Assembly: GCA_016709545.1 (NCBI GenBank)
Contig: JADJMO010000001.1
Span: 248,001-312,000, forward strand
Source of the DNA: Myxococcales bacterium
GTDB taxonomy: Bacteria > Myxococcota_A > Polyangia > Polyangiales > JADJMO01
Direction of reading: 5' to 3'
Length of the DNA stretch: 64,000 bases
Every line of letters starts with the position of its first letter. Positions within the stretch are counted from its first letter, which is position 1. Both the position numbers and the translations under genes were made by a program. Of this stretch, positions 45,603 through 55,600 are shown piece after piece. The notes below the pieces were generated by a model. It made no database searches. It was not told the DNA's origin and saw nothing but the letters and a program-made list of their open reading frames with translations.

Positions 45603-47072
45603 TCAGGGCACCTCGAAGGCGCCGATGCTGGGGGGTGTCTTCCAGCACTTGCCCTCGAAGTCCGTCGGCAGCGTGGTCGGCGCGAGGCCCTTGCCGATCG
45701 CCGGACTCGCGGCGCCGAGGTGGGCGTCGGGCTTCGTCGAATCCACGAGCAACGGATCCTTGCCGCGGATCCCGCCGGTCTCGGTGACGGGCAGCGTCGG
45801 GGCGAACGACGGGTTGCCGGTGTGGAACCACAGGTTGTTCGCGAAGGTGAAGCTGCCCGCGTCCGTGTCGGGCCCGACGTTCACCGTCTCGCCGGAGATC
45901 CCCGGGCCCACGACCAGGAGGTTGTTGGTGAAGCGCCCCTTGCGGCAGGGGACGAAGCGGGACGCGACGGTCTCCTGGAGGATGCGGGCCGCCCACTTGT
46001 TCGGGCGCAGCAGCGTGTTGTTGGAGACCGTGCACGCGTCGCACCCGACGAAGGCGACGGGCGCGTCCCCGCCGACGACGACGTTGGCGGTCACGACGAT
46101 GCGCGCGGCCTCGTGCGGCGCGTCGCTGGGCCGGAAATACGGCAGATCGGTGGAGCCGCCGAGGTTGACGCCGCGCGGCCCGGCGTTGACGAACAGGCTC
46201 TGGGTCACCACGTCGTCGGCCGACCCGCCCTTCATCTGCACGCCGACGGACTCGCCGTCCCGGAACGTGGAGCGCGCGACCGTGACGCGGTGGCAGCCCA
46301 CCATGTCGATCATCTGCCCGCCGATCTTCTGGAAGGTGCTGTCGACGACGAGCGCGTCGTCCACGCCGGAGAGCTTGAGGCCGTCGTGGTTGCCGGTGGC
46401 GACGTCGTGGAGGAACAGGCGACGGAACACCACGTGGTGCGCCGGGGTCGCGTAGGACCCGCCGTCGTCGACGTTCATCGCGTTGCCGGTCTGGCCGTGG
46501 ATCTCGAGGTCTTGCAAGAGGAGCCACGTGGGATCGGTGAGGTGGAGGCCCTCGTCTGCGCCCACGATCTGCGGACGCGCCTCGCCCACCGCGCCCACGA
46601 GGGCGATGGGCTCGCTCGCCGTGCCCTGCAGCTTGTCCGCGTAGATCCCGCCCGGGTAGGTGCCCGCGTGCACCACGACCCGATCGCCGGGCTTGGCCGT
46701 GGAGAGGCCCGCCGCGATCGTCGCGAACGGCTTGCCGCTGCTGCCGTCTCCACCGGCCGCGGCGCCGGCCTTCACGTGCAGGTCGCGCTTGAAGACGGCG
46801 GTGTCGGCCCACGAAGCGATCGCGCCACAGCCACCCGGCGCGTCGACCGCGGTGTCGGTGGGCGCGTCGACCGCGGTGTCGGTGGGCGCGTCGACCGTCG
46901 CCTCGGCCGCCACGTCCGCGGCGCCGTCGTCGCTCGCATCCAGCTCGACCGACGCCGGCGACTCGGCGCTCGAGCACGCGTGACATCCGATCGTCGAAAC
47001 GAGGAGCAGCAACTTGGCTTTGGCGCTCGCGGACCGTCCCCGTCCGGTCCTTTGCTCCGAATTCCCGCGCAT
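45603..47072 (-). CDS. Right-handed beta-helix lipoprotein
   Basis: A 489-aa secreted protein with a parallel beta-helix (pectate-lyase-like) body. The signal region has ST(I)GCHAC with likely lipidation at Cys 30, then an acidic linker containing the tandem DAPTDTAV repeat (nt 46837-46896). The beta-helix runs from about residue 95 to 480, with repeated strands such as RVVVHAGTYPGGIYADKLQG, WLLLQDLEIHGQTGNAMNV, HVVFRRLFLHDVATGNHDGL and RVTVARSTFRDGESVGVQMK. The form is shared with polysaccharide lyases and surface adhesins; without recognised catalytic residues, binding or cleavage of a polysaccharide is only a possibility. Not part of a recognisable polysaccharide cluster. Confidence 0.82.
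   Translation of the reverse strand: MRGNSEQRTGRGRSASAKAKLLLLVSTIGCHACSSAESPASVELDASDDGAADVAAEATVDAPTDTAVDAPTDTAVDAPGGCGAIASWADTAVFKRDLHVKAGAAAGGDGSSGKPFATIAAGLSTAKPGDRVVVHAGTYPGGIYADKLQGTASEPIALVGAVGEARPQIVGADEGLHLTDPTWLLLQDLEIHGQTGNAMNVDDGGSYATPAHHVVFRRLFLHDVATGNHDGLKLSGVDDALVVDSTFQKIGGQMIDMVGCHRVTVARSTFRDGESVGVQMKGGSADDVVTQSLFVNAGPRGVNLGGSTDLPYFRPSDAPHEAARIVVTANVVVGGDAPVAFVGCDACTVSNNTLLRPNKWAARILQETVASRFVPCRKGRFTNNLLVVGPGISGETVNVGPDTDAGSFTFANNLWFHTGNPSFAPTLPVTETGGIRGKDPLLVDSTKPDAHLGAASPAIGKGLAPTTLPTDFEGKCWKTPPSIGAFEVP
46837..46896. repeat. 24-bp tandem repeat inside the beta-helix lipoprotein gene
   Basis: A perfect 24-base unit at 46837-46860 is repeated at 46861-46884, followed by half a copy to 46896. 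It encodes the acidic linker repeat DAPTDTAV. Such in-frame repeats can change copy number by slippage without breaking the reading frame. Confidence 0.85.
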
Positions 47073-47093
47073 CGTCCCCTCCCGGGTGGATGG

Positions 47094-48446
47094 TTACTTC
47101 TTCACGCAACGCAGCGGGAACGCGCCGCTCCCGATGCTGCGGGGACGACAGACGGTGCCGTTCAAGCAGTCGCTGTCGCGGCAGCAGCTGTCGTAGCACT
47201 GCGAGTCGACGCAGCGGCCCGAGCGACAGTCCGTATCCGCACCGCAGGTCTCGCCCGCGCGCTTGCTGCCGAGGCTGTCCGAGAGCGTGCACGCGTTCAC
47301 GATGTTGCCGCCGACCGTGTAGGTCTGGCACTTGCTGCCGCTCGGGCAGTCGTCCGACGAGCAGCACTTCTTGGTGCACAGCCCACCGAGGATGATGATC
47401 TTGTCGTTGCACCAGCCGGACTGACAGTCGCTGTCGCTGCTGCAGCCCTGGCCGACGGCCTTCGTGCCCACCGGCGTGCGGCAGCTGAAGGTGTTGTCGC
47501 CCTTGATCGAGCAGGTGCCGCCGCTGCCACAGCCGATCGAGCCGCAGCAACCGTCCTGACAGAACCCGCCGCTGCACACCCCGCTGCGGCACTCGACCCC
47601 TGTGCCGCACTTGGAGTTGCCGAGCCCTGCGCCGATGGCCACGCCGTCGGCCACGCGCAGGCAGAGGGCTGCGCCGACCCGCCCGCTCTTGCAGGTGAAG
47701 CCCGGGTCACAATCGCTGGACTGGCAGCAGGTCTTGGCGCAGACGCTGCCCGACTTGCCGAGCTCGAGCGCGGTGAGATCGATGCAGCCGTAGCCCGGCT
47801 TGCAGAGCGAGCTCGCGTCGCACGAGTCGCCAGGGGCGGCGGTCTGGATGCACACGCCCGAGAGCGGATCGCACGTCTGTCCGCCCGGGCAGCTCTTGGT
47901 CACGCGGCAGTCGGGGTTGGTGCACTTGCCCGTGGCGGGATCGCAACCGCCGGTGTCGCAGCCGTGCAGCCGACAGTCGCCCTTGATGACGCACTTGCCC
48001 TTGTCGGACCAGCACTCCTCGCCCTTGGCGCTGCAGTCGTTGGGCTCTTCGTCGGTCTTGCCGTTGCAGTTGTCGTCGAAGCCGTTGCACTGCTCGGGCA
48101 ACCCGGGGTGGACGTCCTTGCCCGTGTCCGGGTCGTCGTTGCAGTCGATCTCGCCGGCCTCGCCGCAGGTCTTGAAGCCGTCGCCGTCCTTGTCGAAGCC
48201 GTCGTCGATCTCGCCGTTGCAGTCGTCGTCCTTGCCGTTGCACTTCTCGGGGCCGGTGTAGACGCAGACCGGCGCGGGGCGGCACACGCCCTGCTGGCAG
48301 GTGAGGCCGTCGCCGCAGTCGAGGCCCTCCACGGTGCACTTCGGGTCGTCGCCCTCGGCGCGCAGAGCGACCTGACAGCCCACGATCGGGCTCACCACGA
48401 ACGCCCCGAGCAGCAGCGCGGCGGTCACGAATCGCAGGGCTCTCAT
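47094..48446 (-). CDS. MopE-like Cys-rich lipoprotein with metal-binding motifs
   Basis: A 450-aa secreted protein. The lipobox is IVGC (Cys 24). Residues about 70-130 hold two copies of the MopE-type metal-binding motif, CNGKDDDCNGEIDDGFDKDG and CNGFDDNCNGKTDEEPNDC, with Asp-rich loops for Ca or other cations. The remainder is a long Cys-rich region (about 50 Cys in all) built from EGF-like or Dickkopf-like cassettes (GQTCDPLSGVC; CCGSIGCGSGGTCSIKGD; CCRDSDCLNGTVCRP). It is likely a disulfide-rich surface or spore-type protein. Its ATG overlaps the stop of the TPR gene upstream (48444-48448), so the two are translationally coupled. Confidence 0.8.
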   Translation of the reverse strand: MRALRFVTAALLLGAFVVSPIVGCQVALRAEGDDPKCTVEGLDCGDGLTCQQGVCRPAPVCVYTGPEKCNGKDDDCNGEIDDGFDKDGDGFKTCGEAGEIDCNDDPDTGKDVHPGLPEQCNGFDDNCNGKTDEEPNDCSAKGEECWSDKGKCVIKGDCRLHGCDTGGCDPATGKCTNPDCRVTKSCPGGQTCDPLSGVCIQTAAPGDSCDASSLCKPGYGCIDLTALELGKSGSVCAKTCCQSSDCDPGFTCKSGRVGAALCLRVADGVAIGAGLGNSKCGTGVECRSGVCSGGFCQDGCCGSIGCGSGGTCSIKGDNTFSCRTPVGTKAVGQGCSSDSDCQSGWCNDKIIILGGLCTKKCCSSDDCPSGSKCQTYTVGGNIVNACTLSDSLGSKRAGETCGADTDCRSGRCVDSQCYDSCCRDSDCLNGTVCRPRSIGSGAFPLRCVKK

Positions 48447-49288
48447 CAGAAGTTCACCTGGACGCTCATCGCGCCGCCGGAAGGCAGGGGCAGGACCGAG
48501 ACGCGCAGATCGGGCCGCACGGCCTTGGGCTTCTGCACGTCGTTCGGGTCGTCGGCCTTCTGGAACTCGGACGTGAAGTAGAGCGTGAGGCCGGCACCGA
48601 GCGAGGCCACGCCGAGGGCTCCGAGCACGTTGGCGATGATGGCCTCGCCCTTGGAGCGGTCGACGAGCTTCTGACGCGCCTTGAGGCCGCCCGGGCCGTC
48701 GACGAGGTAGTCCCGCGCCTCGTGGTCGTGGGCCAGCGCGAGTCCGCCGAACACGCCCGTGCCCACCAGGAAGACGCCCGCGCCGACGAGCAAGCCCCCC
48801 GAGAGCGGTGTGAGCCGGTGCTCCACCTTCTTGGCCTCGCGCGCCTTGATCTCGGCCTTGGCGCCCTCGAGCCGCTTGACGATCCCCTTGATGCGCGAGA
48901 TCTCCTCGGGCTCCGCGTCGGGGCCGAGGACCTTCAGGTACTTGTGGTAGGCGTCGACGGCCTCGTCGACCTCCCCGAGCTTCTCGTGGACGAGGCCGAG
49001 GTTGTAATAGAGCTCGGCGCCCGACGGATCGAGCTTGATGGCGAGCTGCAGGTGGGTGATGGCCTCGCGGTAGCGCCCGAGCTGGTAGAGCTCGCGCGCG
49101 CGCTTGTAGTGCTGCTCGGCCTTCTCCTGGTTCGGGGTCTTCTTGACCGGTGCCGGCGGCGTGGGCCCCACCGGTGCATCGTCGGCGTGGACGACCCGGA
49201 CGGGGAACGACGCCACGAGGGACGCGCTCAGCACGCACGCGACCATGCTGCCGGCGAAGGCCTTCTCCGAGAGCGCGAATCCCTTCAT
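48446..49288 (-). CDS. TPR protein with signal peptide and C-terminal membrane segments
   Basis: A 280-aa envelope protein. A signal peptide (about 1-35, VVHADDA cleavage) is followed by two or three TPR units (NQEKAEQHYKRARELYQLGRY; REAITHLQLAIKLDPSGAEL; GEVDEAVDAYHKYLKVLG), a charged coiled stretch (AKAEIKAREAKKVEHRL), two hydrophobic segments (about 164-186 and 217-240), and a C-terminal beta-like tail. It is translated together with the MopE-like lipoprotein (overlapping stop/start) and may anchor or handle it. The pairing recalls the TPR/signal-peptide proteins common in myxobacterial envelopes, whose function is unknown. Confidence 0.75.
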   Translation of the reverse strand: MKGFALSEKAFAGSMVACVLSASLVASFPVRVVHADDAPVGPTPPAPVKKTPNQEKAEQHYKRARELYQLGRYREAITHLQLAIKLDPSGAELYYNLGLVHEKLGEVDEAVDAYHKYLKVLGPDAEPEEISRIKGIVKRLEGAKAEIKAREAKKVEHRLTPLSGGLLVGAGVFLVGTGVFGGLALAHDHEARDYLVDGPGGLKARQKLVDRSKGEAIIANVLGALGVASLGAGLTLYFTSEFQKADDPNDVQKPKAVRPDLRVSVLPLPSGGAMSVQVNF

Positions 49289-49319
49289 GATCCACGCGGA
49301 GGCTAGCAGACTTTCCCCG

Positions 49320-49427
49320 CTAGTCCGCGAAGAGGTCGTCGATGTCCGCCTTGGTCAATTTCTTCGACCCTCCCGCGTCCTCGGCGAGGACGGCCTCGAC
49401 CAGCCCCCGCTTCTTGGCCGCGAGCTG
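49320..49427 (-). pseudogene. Tail of the SNF2 helicase gene beyond an in-frame TAG
   Basis: Beyond the TAG at 49428-49430 the frame stays open for 35 codons: QLAAKKRGLVEAVLAEDAGG followed by SKKLTKADIDDLFAD, ending at a stop at 49320-49322. This matches the normal C-terminal tail of SNF2 helicases (EEKIxALQxxKRxLxxAVLxxD...), with the TAG at the residue after EEKI. It is therefore the true end of the gene, cut off by one base change or sequencing error. Confidence 0.75.
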
Positions 49428-52355
49428 CTAGATCTTCTCCTCGATCGTGCCCTTGGCCACGAGCCGGTAGACCGTGACCACGCGGGTCTGGCCGATCCGG
49501 TGGGCACGGTCGGTGGCCTGGTCCTCCACGGCCGGGTTCCACCAGCGGTCGTAGTGCACCACCGTGTCTGCGCCCGTGAGGTTGAGGCCCATCCCGCCCG
49601 CCTTGAGGGAGATGAGGAAGCAAGTGACCGTCGGATCGGTCTGGAACCGCTCGACGCGCTCCTGACGGTCCTTGGTGCTGCCGTCCAGGTACTCGTATTT
49701 GATGCCGTCCTCCTCGAGGGCCCGGCGGATCAGCGTGAGCATGCTGACGAACTGCGAGAACACGAGCACCCGGTGCCCGCCCTCGTAGGCCTCGCTGAGG
49801 AGCTCGCGGAGCGCCTGCAGCTTGCCGCTGTCGTCGTCGCCGAACGATCGGGGGAGGTTGAGCAGGCGCGGGTCGCAGGCGACCTGCCGCAGGCGGGTGA
49901 GGGCCGCGAGGATCTGGATGTGCGCCTTGGCCACGCCCACCTTCTCGACCTCGCCGAGGATGGTGGCGCGCACCTCCTGCAGCACCTGGCCGTAGAGCTT
50001 GCCCTGCTCGGGGGCGAGGTCGACCGCCTGGTCGATCTCCATCTTCTCGGGGAGATCCTTGGCGACCTCCTCCTTGGTGCGGCGGAGCACGAACGGGTGG
50101 ATCGCCGCGCGGAGCTTGGCCGCGGCCTTGCTGTCGCCGCGGTCGATCGGCCCCGAGTAGCGCTGCTCGAAGCGGGTGAGCTCGCCGAGCATGCCCGGCG
50201 ACACGAAGTCGAAGATGCTCCAGATCTCGCTCAGGCGGTTCTCGATCGGCGTGCCCGTGAGGGCGAGGCGGCGGTACGCGTCGAGCTTCTTCGCCGAGCG
50301 CGCGGTCGCCGACATCGGGTTCTTGATCTGCTGAGCCTCGTCGAGGATGGCGTAGGCGAGCTTGATCTTGCCGAGCTGCTCCTCGTCGCGGCGCAGGAGC
50401 GCGTAGCTCGTGATGACGATGTCGTGCGACTCGAGCTCCTCCTTGCGGTCGTGGCGGTCGGCGCCGTGCCACGCCATCGCCTTGAGCGAGGGCGCGAACT
50501 TGGCGATCTCGCGCAGCCAGTTGGGCACGACGCTGGTCGGCGCCACGATGAGGTTCACCGTGCGCTCGTCGACCGCTTCGCCGGCCTTCTCGCGCTTCTT
50601 GCGCTCGTTCTTGAGGTGCAGGAGGAGCGCGATGGTCTCGAGGGTCTTGCCGAGGCCCATGTCGTCGGCGAGCACGCCGCCCGACCCGAGCTCGTGCAGG
50701 AACGCGAGCCAGGCGATGCCGCTCTCCTGGTAGGGGCGCAGCGTGGCCTCGAGGCCGCGCGGCTTCTTGACCTGCTGGATCTCCTCGATGCCCGCGAGCT
50801 TGTCGAAGATGTGGCGCGTGCCCTCGGCGACCTGCGCGTGGGCGACGTGCGAGAGCAGCTCGTGCACGCGACCCGCCTGCGAGAGCGAGATCTTGCCGTT
50901 CTTGCTGCCCGCGAGGATCTCGGCCTGGCGCGCCAGCACGTCGCGCACCTTGGTCGCGTCGAAGCGCGCGTAGCTGCCGTCCTCGAGCTTCACGTAGCGG
51001 CGGCCCTCGCTGAGGCACCGCGCGAGCTCGTCGGCGGGCACCGCGATGCCGCCGGCGTCGAACGTGATCTTGAGGCCGAGCCAGTCGACGCAGCTCGACA
51101 CGCGCGCGCGGGCGCCGAGGTCGTCCTTGCGGACCTCGACGTCGACGAGGTCGTCGGGGACGAAGTACTCCCACTCCTCGGGGAGCTCGCCGAGCCCCTC
51201 GGTCCAGAAATGGATCGCGTCGTCGCCGCCGCACACGAGGCCCTTGCCGTCCTCGTCGGGCAGGAACCCGAGCTCGCGCACCTTCTCGACGGCCTGCTGC
51301 TGGGCGAGCACGTCGGCGCGCACGCAGCGGGCCTTCTTGCCCGGCGCCTCGGCGGGGAGCACCACGATCGGCGGGGACATGCCGTCCGCGCGCACCTCGA
51401 GCTCGGTGTCGCCGTACGCGACGGAGAGCTGCACGTGGGCCTCGATGAGCTCGCCGAACGCGCGCAGGCGGAACTCGGCGGGGAGGTCGACCTCCTCGGC
51501 CACGTCGCTGATCGGCGGCAGCTCGGCGCCGAGCTCGCCCGCGATGCGCGGGATGACGTCGGAGAGGAGCTGCGGCAGCTCGATCAGCGGGTGCTGGATG
51601 ACGGGGTTGCGCCAGAGGCGCTGGAGCCAGGCCGGGGTGACGGAGCGATCGAGCGGTCGCGCGGTGCCGACGCTCGTGTCGAGGTGCCAGCCGGGGCTGC
51701 CCTCGAACCAGGCGCCGTTGTTGAACACGAACCGACGACCGTCGCTCTTGCGCTCGAAGCTCGCCTTCACGGCGACCGCCTCGAGCTCCATCGGCGGCGG
51801 AGGCGAGGCGCCCTGGGGACCGCTCAGCGCGTGCTGCACGCGACCGCGAGAGAGCTCCAGGTCGAAGCGCAGCCGCAGGGGTTCGGTCTCCCAGCGCAGG
51901 GGCATCAGCGACGGCTCGAGGAGCACGCGGCGGTTGACGAGCGCGGCGATCAGCTCCGCCGCGTCTTCCCCGCGTAGCTCGACGCCGCGACGGACGTCGC
52001 CGCGCTCGTGGCGCGCGAGGATCCGCAGCGCCGGGCGGTCGTCGTTGGGGTGCAGCGCCATCGCCTCGATGGCCTCGGCCGGGCTGATGGGCGCGCGAAG
52101 GACGGGATCCATCGTGACGATCGAGAGCGCGCTCGGTCGGACGGTGACGCGGAACTCGAGGTCGTGGAACTTGGCGGGCGGCATGCCCTCGGGCAGCCAG
52201 TTGTCGAGCCCGTTGAGCAAGCCCCCGGCCGGGCCCGTCAGCCCCTGGGTCAGCCCCTGTGGACGCGCGGGCGTGTTCGGACCCGGTGTGTAGCCCGAAC
52301 CACCTCGGCGACCGCGCCGAACGCGTCGCCCTCCGCCACCATCGTCGTGTCGCAC
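49428..52355 (-). CDS. SNF2/Rad54-family DEAD/H-type helicase (RapA/HepA-like)
   Basis: A 975-aa ATP-dependent DNA or chromatin-type translocase. N-terminal half (about 1-525) is family-specific, with Gly/Arg-rich residues at the very start. The SNF2 motor follows: YQESGIAWLAFLHELGSGGV then Walker A DDMGLGKTLETIAL (about 553), DEAQQIKN box (Walker B/motif II), LTGTPIENRLSEIWSIFDF (III), and helicase C with GMGLNLTGADTVVHYDRWWNPAVE (V) and RAHRIGQTRVVTVYRL (VI). All motifs are intact. An in-frame TAG at 49428-49430 ends the frame just after EEKI; the typical tail continues for another 35 codons to 49320, so a nonsense error is likely. The start (GTG at 52355) is uncertain; M58 at 52184 is an alternative. 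Its partner and role (repair, transcription) are not shown. Confidence 0.9.
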   Translation of the reverse strand: MRHDDGGGGRRVRRGRRGGSGYTPGPNTPARPQGLTQGLTGPAGGLLNGLDNWLPEGMPPAKFHDLEFRVTVRPSALSIVTMDPVLRAPISPAEAIEAMALHPNDDRPALRILARHERGDVRRGVELRGEDAAELIAALVNRRVLLEPSLMPLRWETEPLRLRFDLELSRGRVQHALSGPQGASPPPPMELEAVAVKASFERKSDGRRFVFNNGAWFEGSPGWHLDTSVGTARPLDRSVTPAWLQRLWRNPVIQHPLIELPQLLSDVIPRIAGELGAELPPISDVAEEVDLPAEFRLRAFGELIEAHVQLSVAYGDTELEVRADGMSPPIVVLPAEAPGKKARCVRADVLAQQQAVEKVRELGFLPDEDGKGLVCGGDDAIHFWTEGLGELPEEWEYFVPDDLVDVEVRKDDLGARARVSSCVDWLGLKITFDAGGIAVPADELARCLSEGRRYVKLEDGSYARFDATKVRDVLARQAEILAGSKNGKISLSQAGRVHELLSHVAHAQVAEGTRHIFDKLAGIEEIQQVKKPRGLEATLRPYQESGIAWLAFLHELGSGGVLADDMGLGKTLETIALLLHLKNERKKREKAGEAVDERTVNLIVAPTSVVPNWLREIAKFAPSLKAMAWHGADRHDRKEELESHDIVITSYALLRRDEEQLGKIKLAYAILDEAQQIKNPMSATARSAKKLDAYRRLALTGTPIENRLSEIWSIFDFVSPGMLGELTRFEQRYSGPIDRGDSKAAAKLRAAIHPFVLRRTKEEVAKDLPEKMEIDQAVDLAPEQGKLYGQVLQEVRATILGEVEKVGVAKAHIQILAALTRLRQVACDPRLLNLPRSFGDDDSGKLQALRELLSEAYEGGHRVLVFSQFVSMLTLIRRALEEDGIKYEYLDGSTKDRQERVERFQTDPTVTCFLISLKAGGMGLNLTGADTVVHYDRWWNPAVEDQATDRAHRIGQTRVVTVYRLVAKGTIEEKI

Positions 52356-52636
52356 GCGGGACCCCCTTTGCCGGGGCTCATTGGCCCCGGACCCCTTCTA
52401 CGGGGTGGGATGGACTGCTCGAAAAGCGGGGCCTGGAGGCCCTGCGCCAGCCCGTTTCGTAACACCGGGGAGAGGGTTGGGCAACGGGAAACGTAGAGGC
52501 TCTGGAATGCAGGGCGACGCGCAAATCCTCCTTCTCGCCGCCCCCTCACGGGCGCGAGCGGCCCCCTTCGCTACATTGCCCCCGGTCGGGTCTGCTCGGA
52601 CATGGGTCCGGGCACGTACCCCTTCGGAGGACTGCC
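52356..52636. other. Divergent spacer between SNF2 and BIG2 genes
   Basis: About 280 bases without a supportable gene. Small open frames here lack recognisable composition. It presumably carries promoters for the divergent SNF2 helicase and BIG2 lipoprotein, but no clear -35/-10 pair was identified by eye. Confidence 0.5.
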
Positions 52637-55600
52637 ATGTTCGGGCTCTTCGTACGGTTGTGGACGCGCCTCAGCAGCATCGGTCGTCTGCCCCTCACGC
52701 TGGTCGTCGCCGTCGCGATGTTCGCGTTCGGTGCGGGTTGCGGTTGGTCGGACTTCGAGGACGCTCCCACCGCGATCACGGACTCGGGCCGCGTCGACGC
52801 GGACGCCGACGTGCTCCCCGACGGCGTCGTGCTCGAGCGCGTGGTCGTCGAGCCGAACGCAGTCACCCTGCCGGTCGGCATCGGCACCAAGCTGCAGGCG
52901 TTCGCGGTCTACAGCGACGGGCGCACCGACGACGTCACGGCGTTCGCCACCTGGAGCAGCGACGCCCCGGGCCGCGCCTCCGTCTCTGCGGGCACGGTGG
53001 TCGGCGTCTCGCCGGGCAGCGCGCGCATCTCGGCGACCTACTCGGGTCGCACGGGCGTCGCGAGCGTCTTCGTCAACACCCTCGCCATCGTCGACCTGCG
53101 CGTCGACCCGCCGACCGCCGATCTGCCCGTCGGCGGCACCGCGAAGTTCACGGCCACCGCGATCTTCTCCGACGGCTCCTCGGCCGACGTGACCTCCACC
53201 GCCGCGTGGTCGGTGTTCGACCCGACGGTCCTCAAGGTCACGACCGGGGTCGTCACCGCGCTCAAGCCGGGCGACTCGACCGTGCAGGCCGTCCTCGACG
53301 CGCGGTCGGCCAACGCTCGGGTCAACGTCGTCGGCGGCAAGGTCGTCACCTCGGTCGAGATCTCGCCCACCGATCCCCTGCTGGGCATCGGTGGTGAGCA
53401 GCCGCTCGTCGCCACCGCCATCTACTCCGACGGCAGCAAGGCCGACGTGACGACCACCGCGACCTGGGCCGTCGGCGACGGCGCGGTGGGCAAGCTCGCG
53501 ATCACGCCCACCAAGGTGTCCGTGTTCGGCGTCGGGGCGGGATCCACGAGCCTCACCGCCACGTTCTCCGGGGTGACGGGCAAGACCACGCTCAAGGTCA
53601 CCTCGGCCACGCTGACCGGGGTCACCGTGAGCCCGTCTGCGGCCACCATCTTCGTGGGCGCGTCCGTCGGCCTGACGGCGACGGCGAACTACAGCGACGG
53701 CACCGCGGTCGACGTCACCGCGACGGCGCTCTGGTCCACCAGCGACGGCGCGCTCGCCACGGTCGCGGGCGGTCTCGTCAAGGGCCTCGGCGCGGGCACC
53801 GCGACGATCACCGCGAGCTACTCCACGGCCAAGGGCACGGCGGCGATCACCGTGTCGCCGGCCAAGCTGCTCGCGATCACGATCAGCCCTGCGGACTCGA
53901 GCGCGCCGCTCGGCAGCAAGCCCACGCTCAAGGCCACGGGCACCTACGAGGGTGGCGTGGTCAAGGACGTGACCAACGACGTGGCGTGGTCGACCGACGA
54001 CGGCGCCATCGCCACCGTGAGCAACGCGACGGGCAGCAAGGGGCAGGTGAGCCCGCTCGCCGTCGGCAAGACGACCGTGCGCGCCAAGCTCGACGGCGTC
54101 GAGGGCTCGACCTCGATCACCGTCACCAAGGCGACCCTCTCGGGGATCACGATCACGCCGAACCCGGTGGCGGCCACCGCCGGCACCAAGCAGTTCCTGA
54201 AGGCGACGGCGAGCTACTCGGACGGGAGCACCATCGACGTCACCACCACCTGCACCTGGGCCACGGGCTCGGCCGCCATCGCGACCGTGTCGAACGCGAC
54301 CGGGGCGCAGGGCCTCTTGAGCGCGGTCGCCGTCGGCAGCACCACCGCGACCTGCCAGCAGTCCGGCGTCACCGGCACCGCCACCGTGAACGTCACGGGT
54401 GCCACCCTCGACCAGGTCGTGGTCGCGCCCATCAACCCGACCTGCCGCGTCGGGGAGACCATCGCGTTCAACGCGACGGCCATCAGCACTGCCGGTGCGA
54501 GCACCAACGTGACGGGCGCGGCGACCTGGAAGTCGAGCAACACGACGGTGCTGTCGACCACGCCCGGCCCGGCCAATCGCTTCCGTTGCGCGGCCAAGGG
54601 CACCTCGACGGTGAGCGCCACGTACCTCGGCAAGACGGGCACGACGACCGTCACGGTGAGCGACGCGGTCGTCGTCTCGATCACGGTCGACCCGGCCGCC
54701 CTCACGCTCGGCGTCGGCGCGTTCCAGCAGTACCAGGCCACCGCGATCTTCAGCGACGGCACGAGCATCAACGTGACCGGCGCCGCGACCTGGGTCTCGA
54801 GCGCGCCGGCCGTCGCCGCGATCGGCGACGCGGGCGCGAACAAGGGTCGCCTGCAGACGCTCTCTGCGGGCAGCACCACCATCAAGGCCACGTACGCCGG
54901 CATCTCGGGGTCGACCCCGCTGACGGTCTCGAGCGCCGTCATCACGGCGATCCAGCTGACGCCCGCCGCGGGCAGCGTGCCCGCCGGCGTCTCGTTCGGG
55001 TTCCAGGCCACCGCGATCTACAGCGACGGCAGCAGCAAGCCCGTCACGGGGCTCGCCACCTGGGTCTCCTCGAACTCGAGCGTGCTCGCCGTGTCCAACG
55101 CCGGCGCCACCAAGGGCAACGCGACCAGCATCGCCGCAGGCACCGCGACCGTCAGCGCGACCTACGGGGGCTTCACCGGCAAGGCGACGATCGTGGTCAC
55201 CAAGGCCAAGCTCGTCACCGTGCAGATCACGCCGTTCAAGCCCTCGCTGCCCGTCGGCTACGGCGTGCGCATGGTCGCGACCGGGGTCTGGGACGACGGC
55301 TTCACGCTGAACGTCACCGGCCAGGCCACCTGGACCACCTCCAACGGCTCGATCGCCGCGGTCTCCGACGCGATCGGCAACAAGGGGCGCGTGACGCCGA
55401 TCGCGGCGGGGACGGCCACCATCTCGGCGCAGTACGCCGGCGTCGTCGGCACCAACGTGGTGACGGTGACCTCGGCCACGCTCGTCTCCATCGCCGTCGG
55501 ACCGACCGCGCCCACCGTGGCCGTGGGCGGGAGCCAGCAGCTCGTGGCGACCGGCACCTTCAGCGACGGCAGCACCCTCGACATCGCCGACTACGTCGGC

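Noticed and set aside
45081..48581. A 1,166-codon plus-strand frame across the lipoprotein genes
   Set aside because: Ala/Val/Arg-rich shadow of the minus-strand beta-helix and MopE-like genes.
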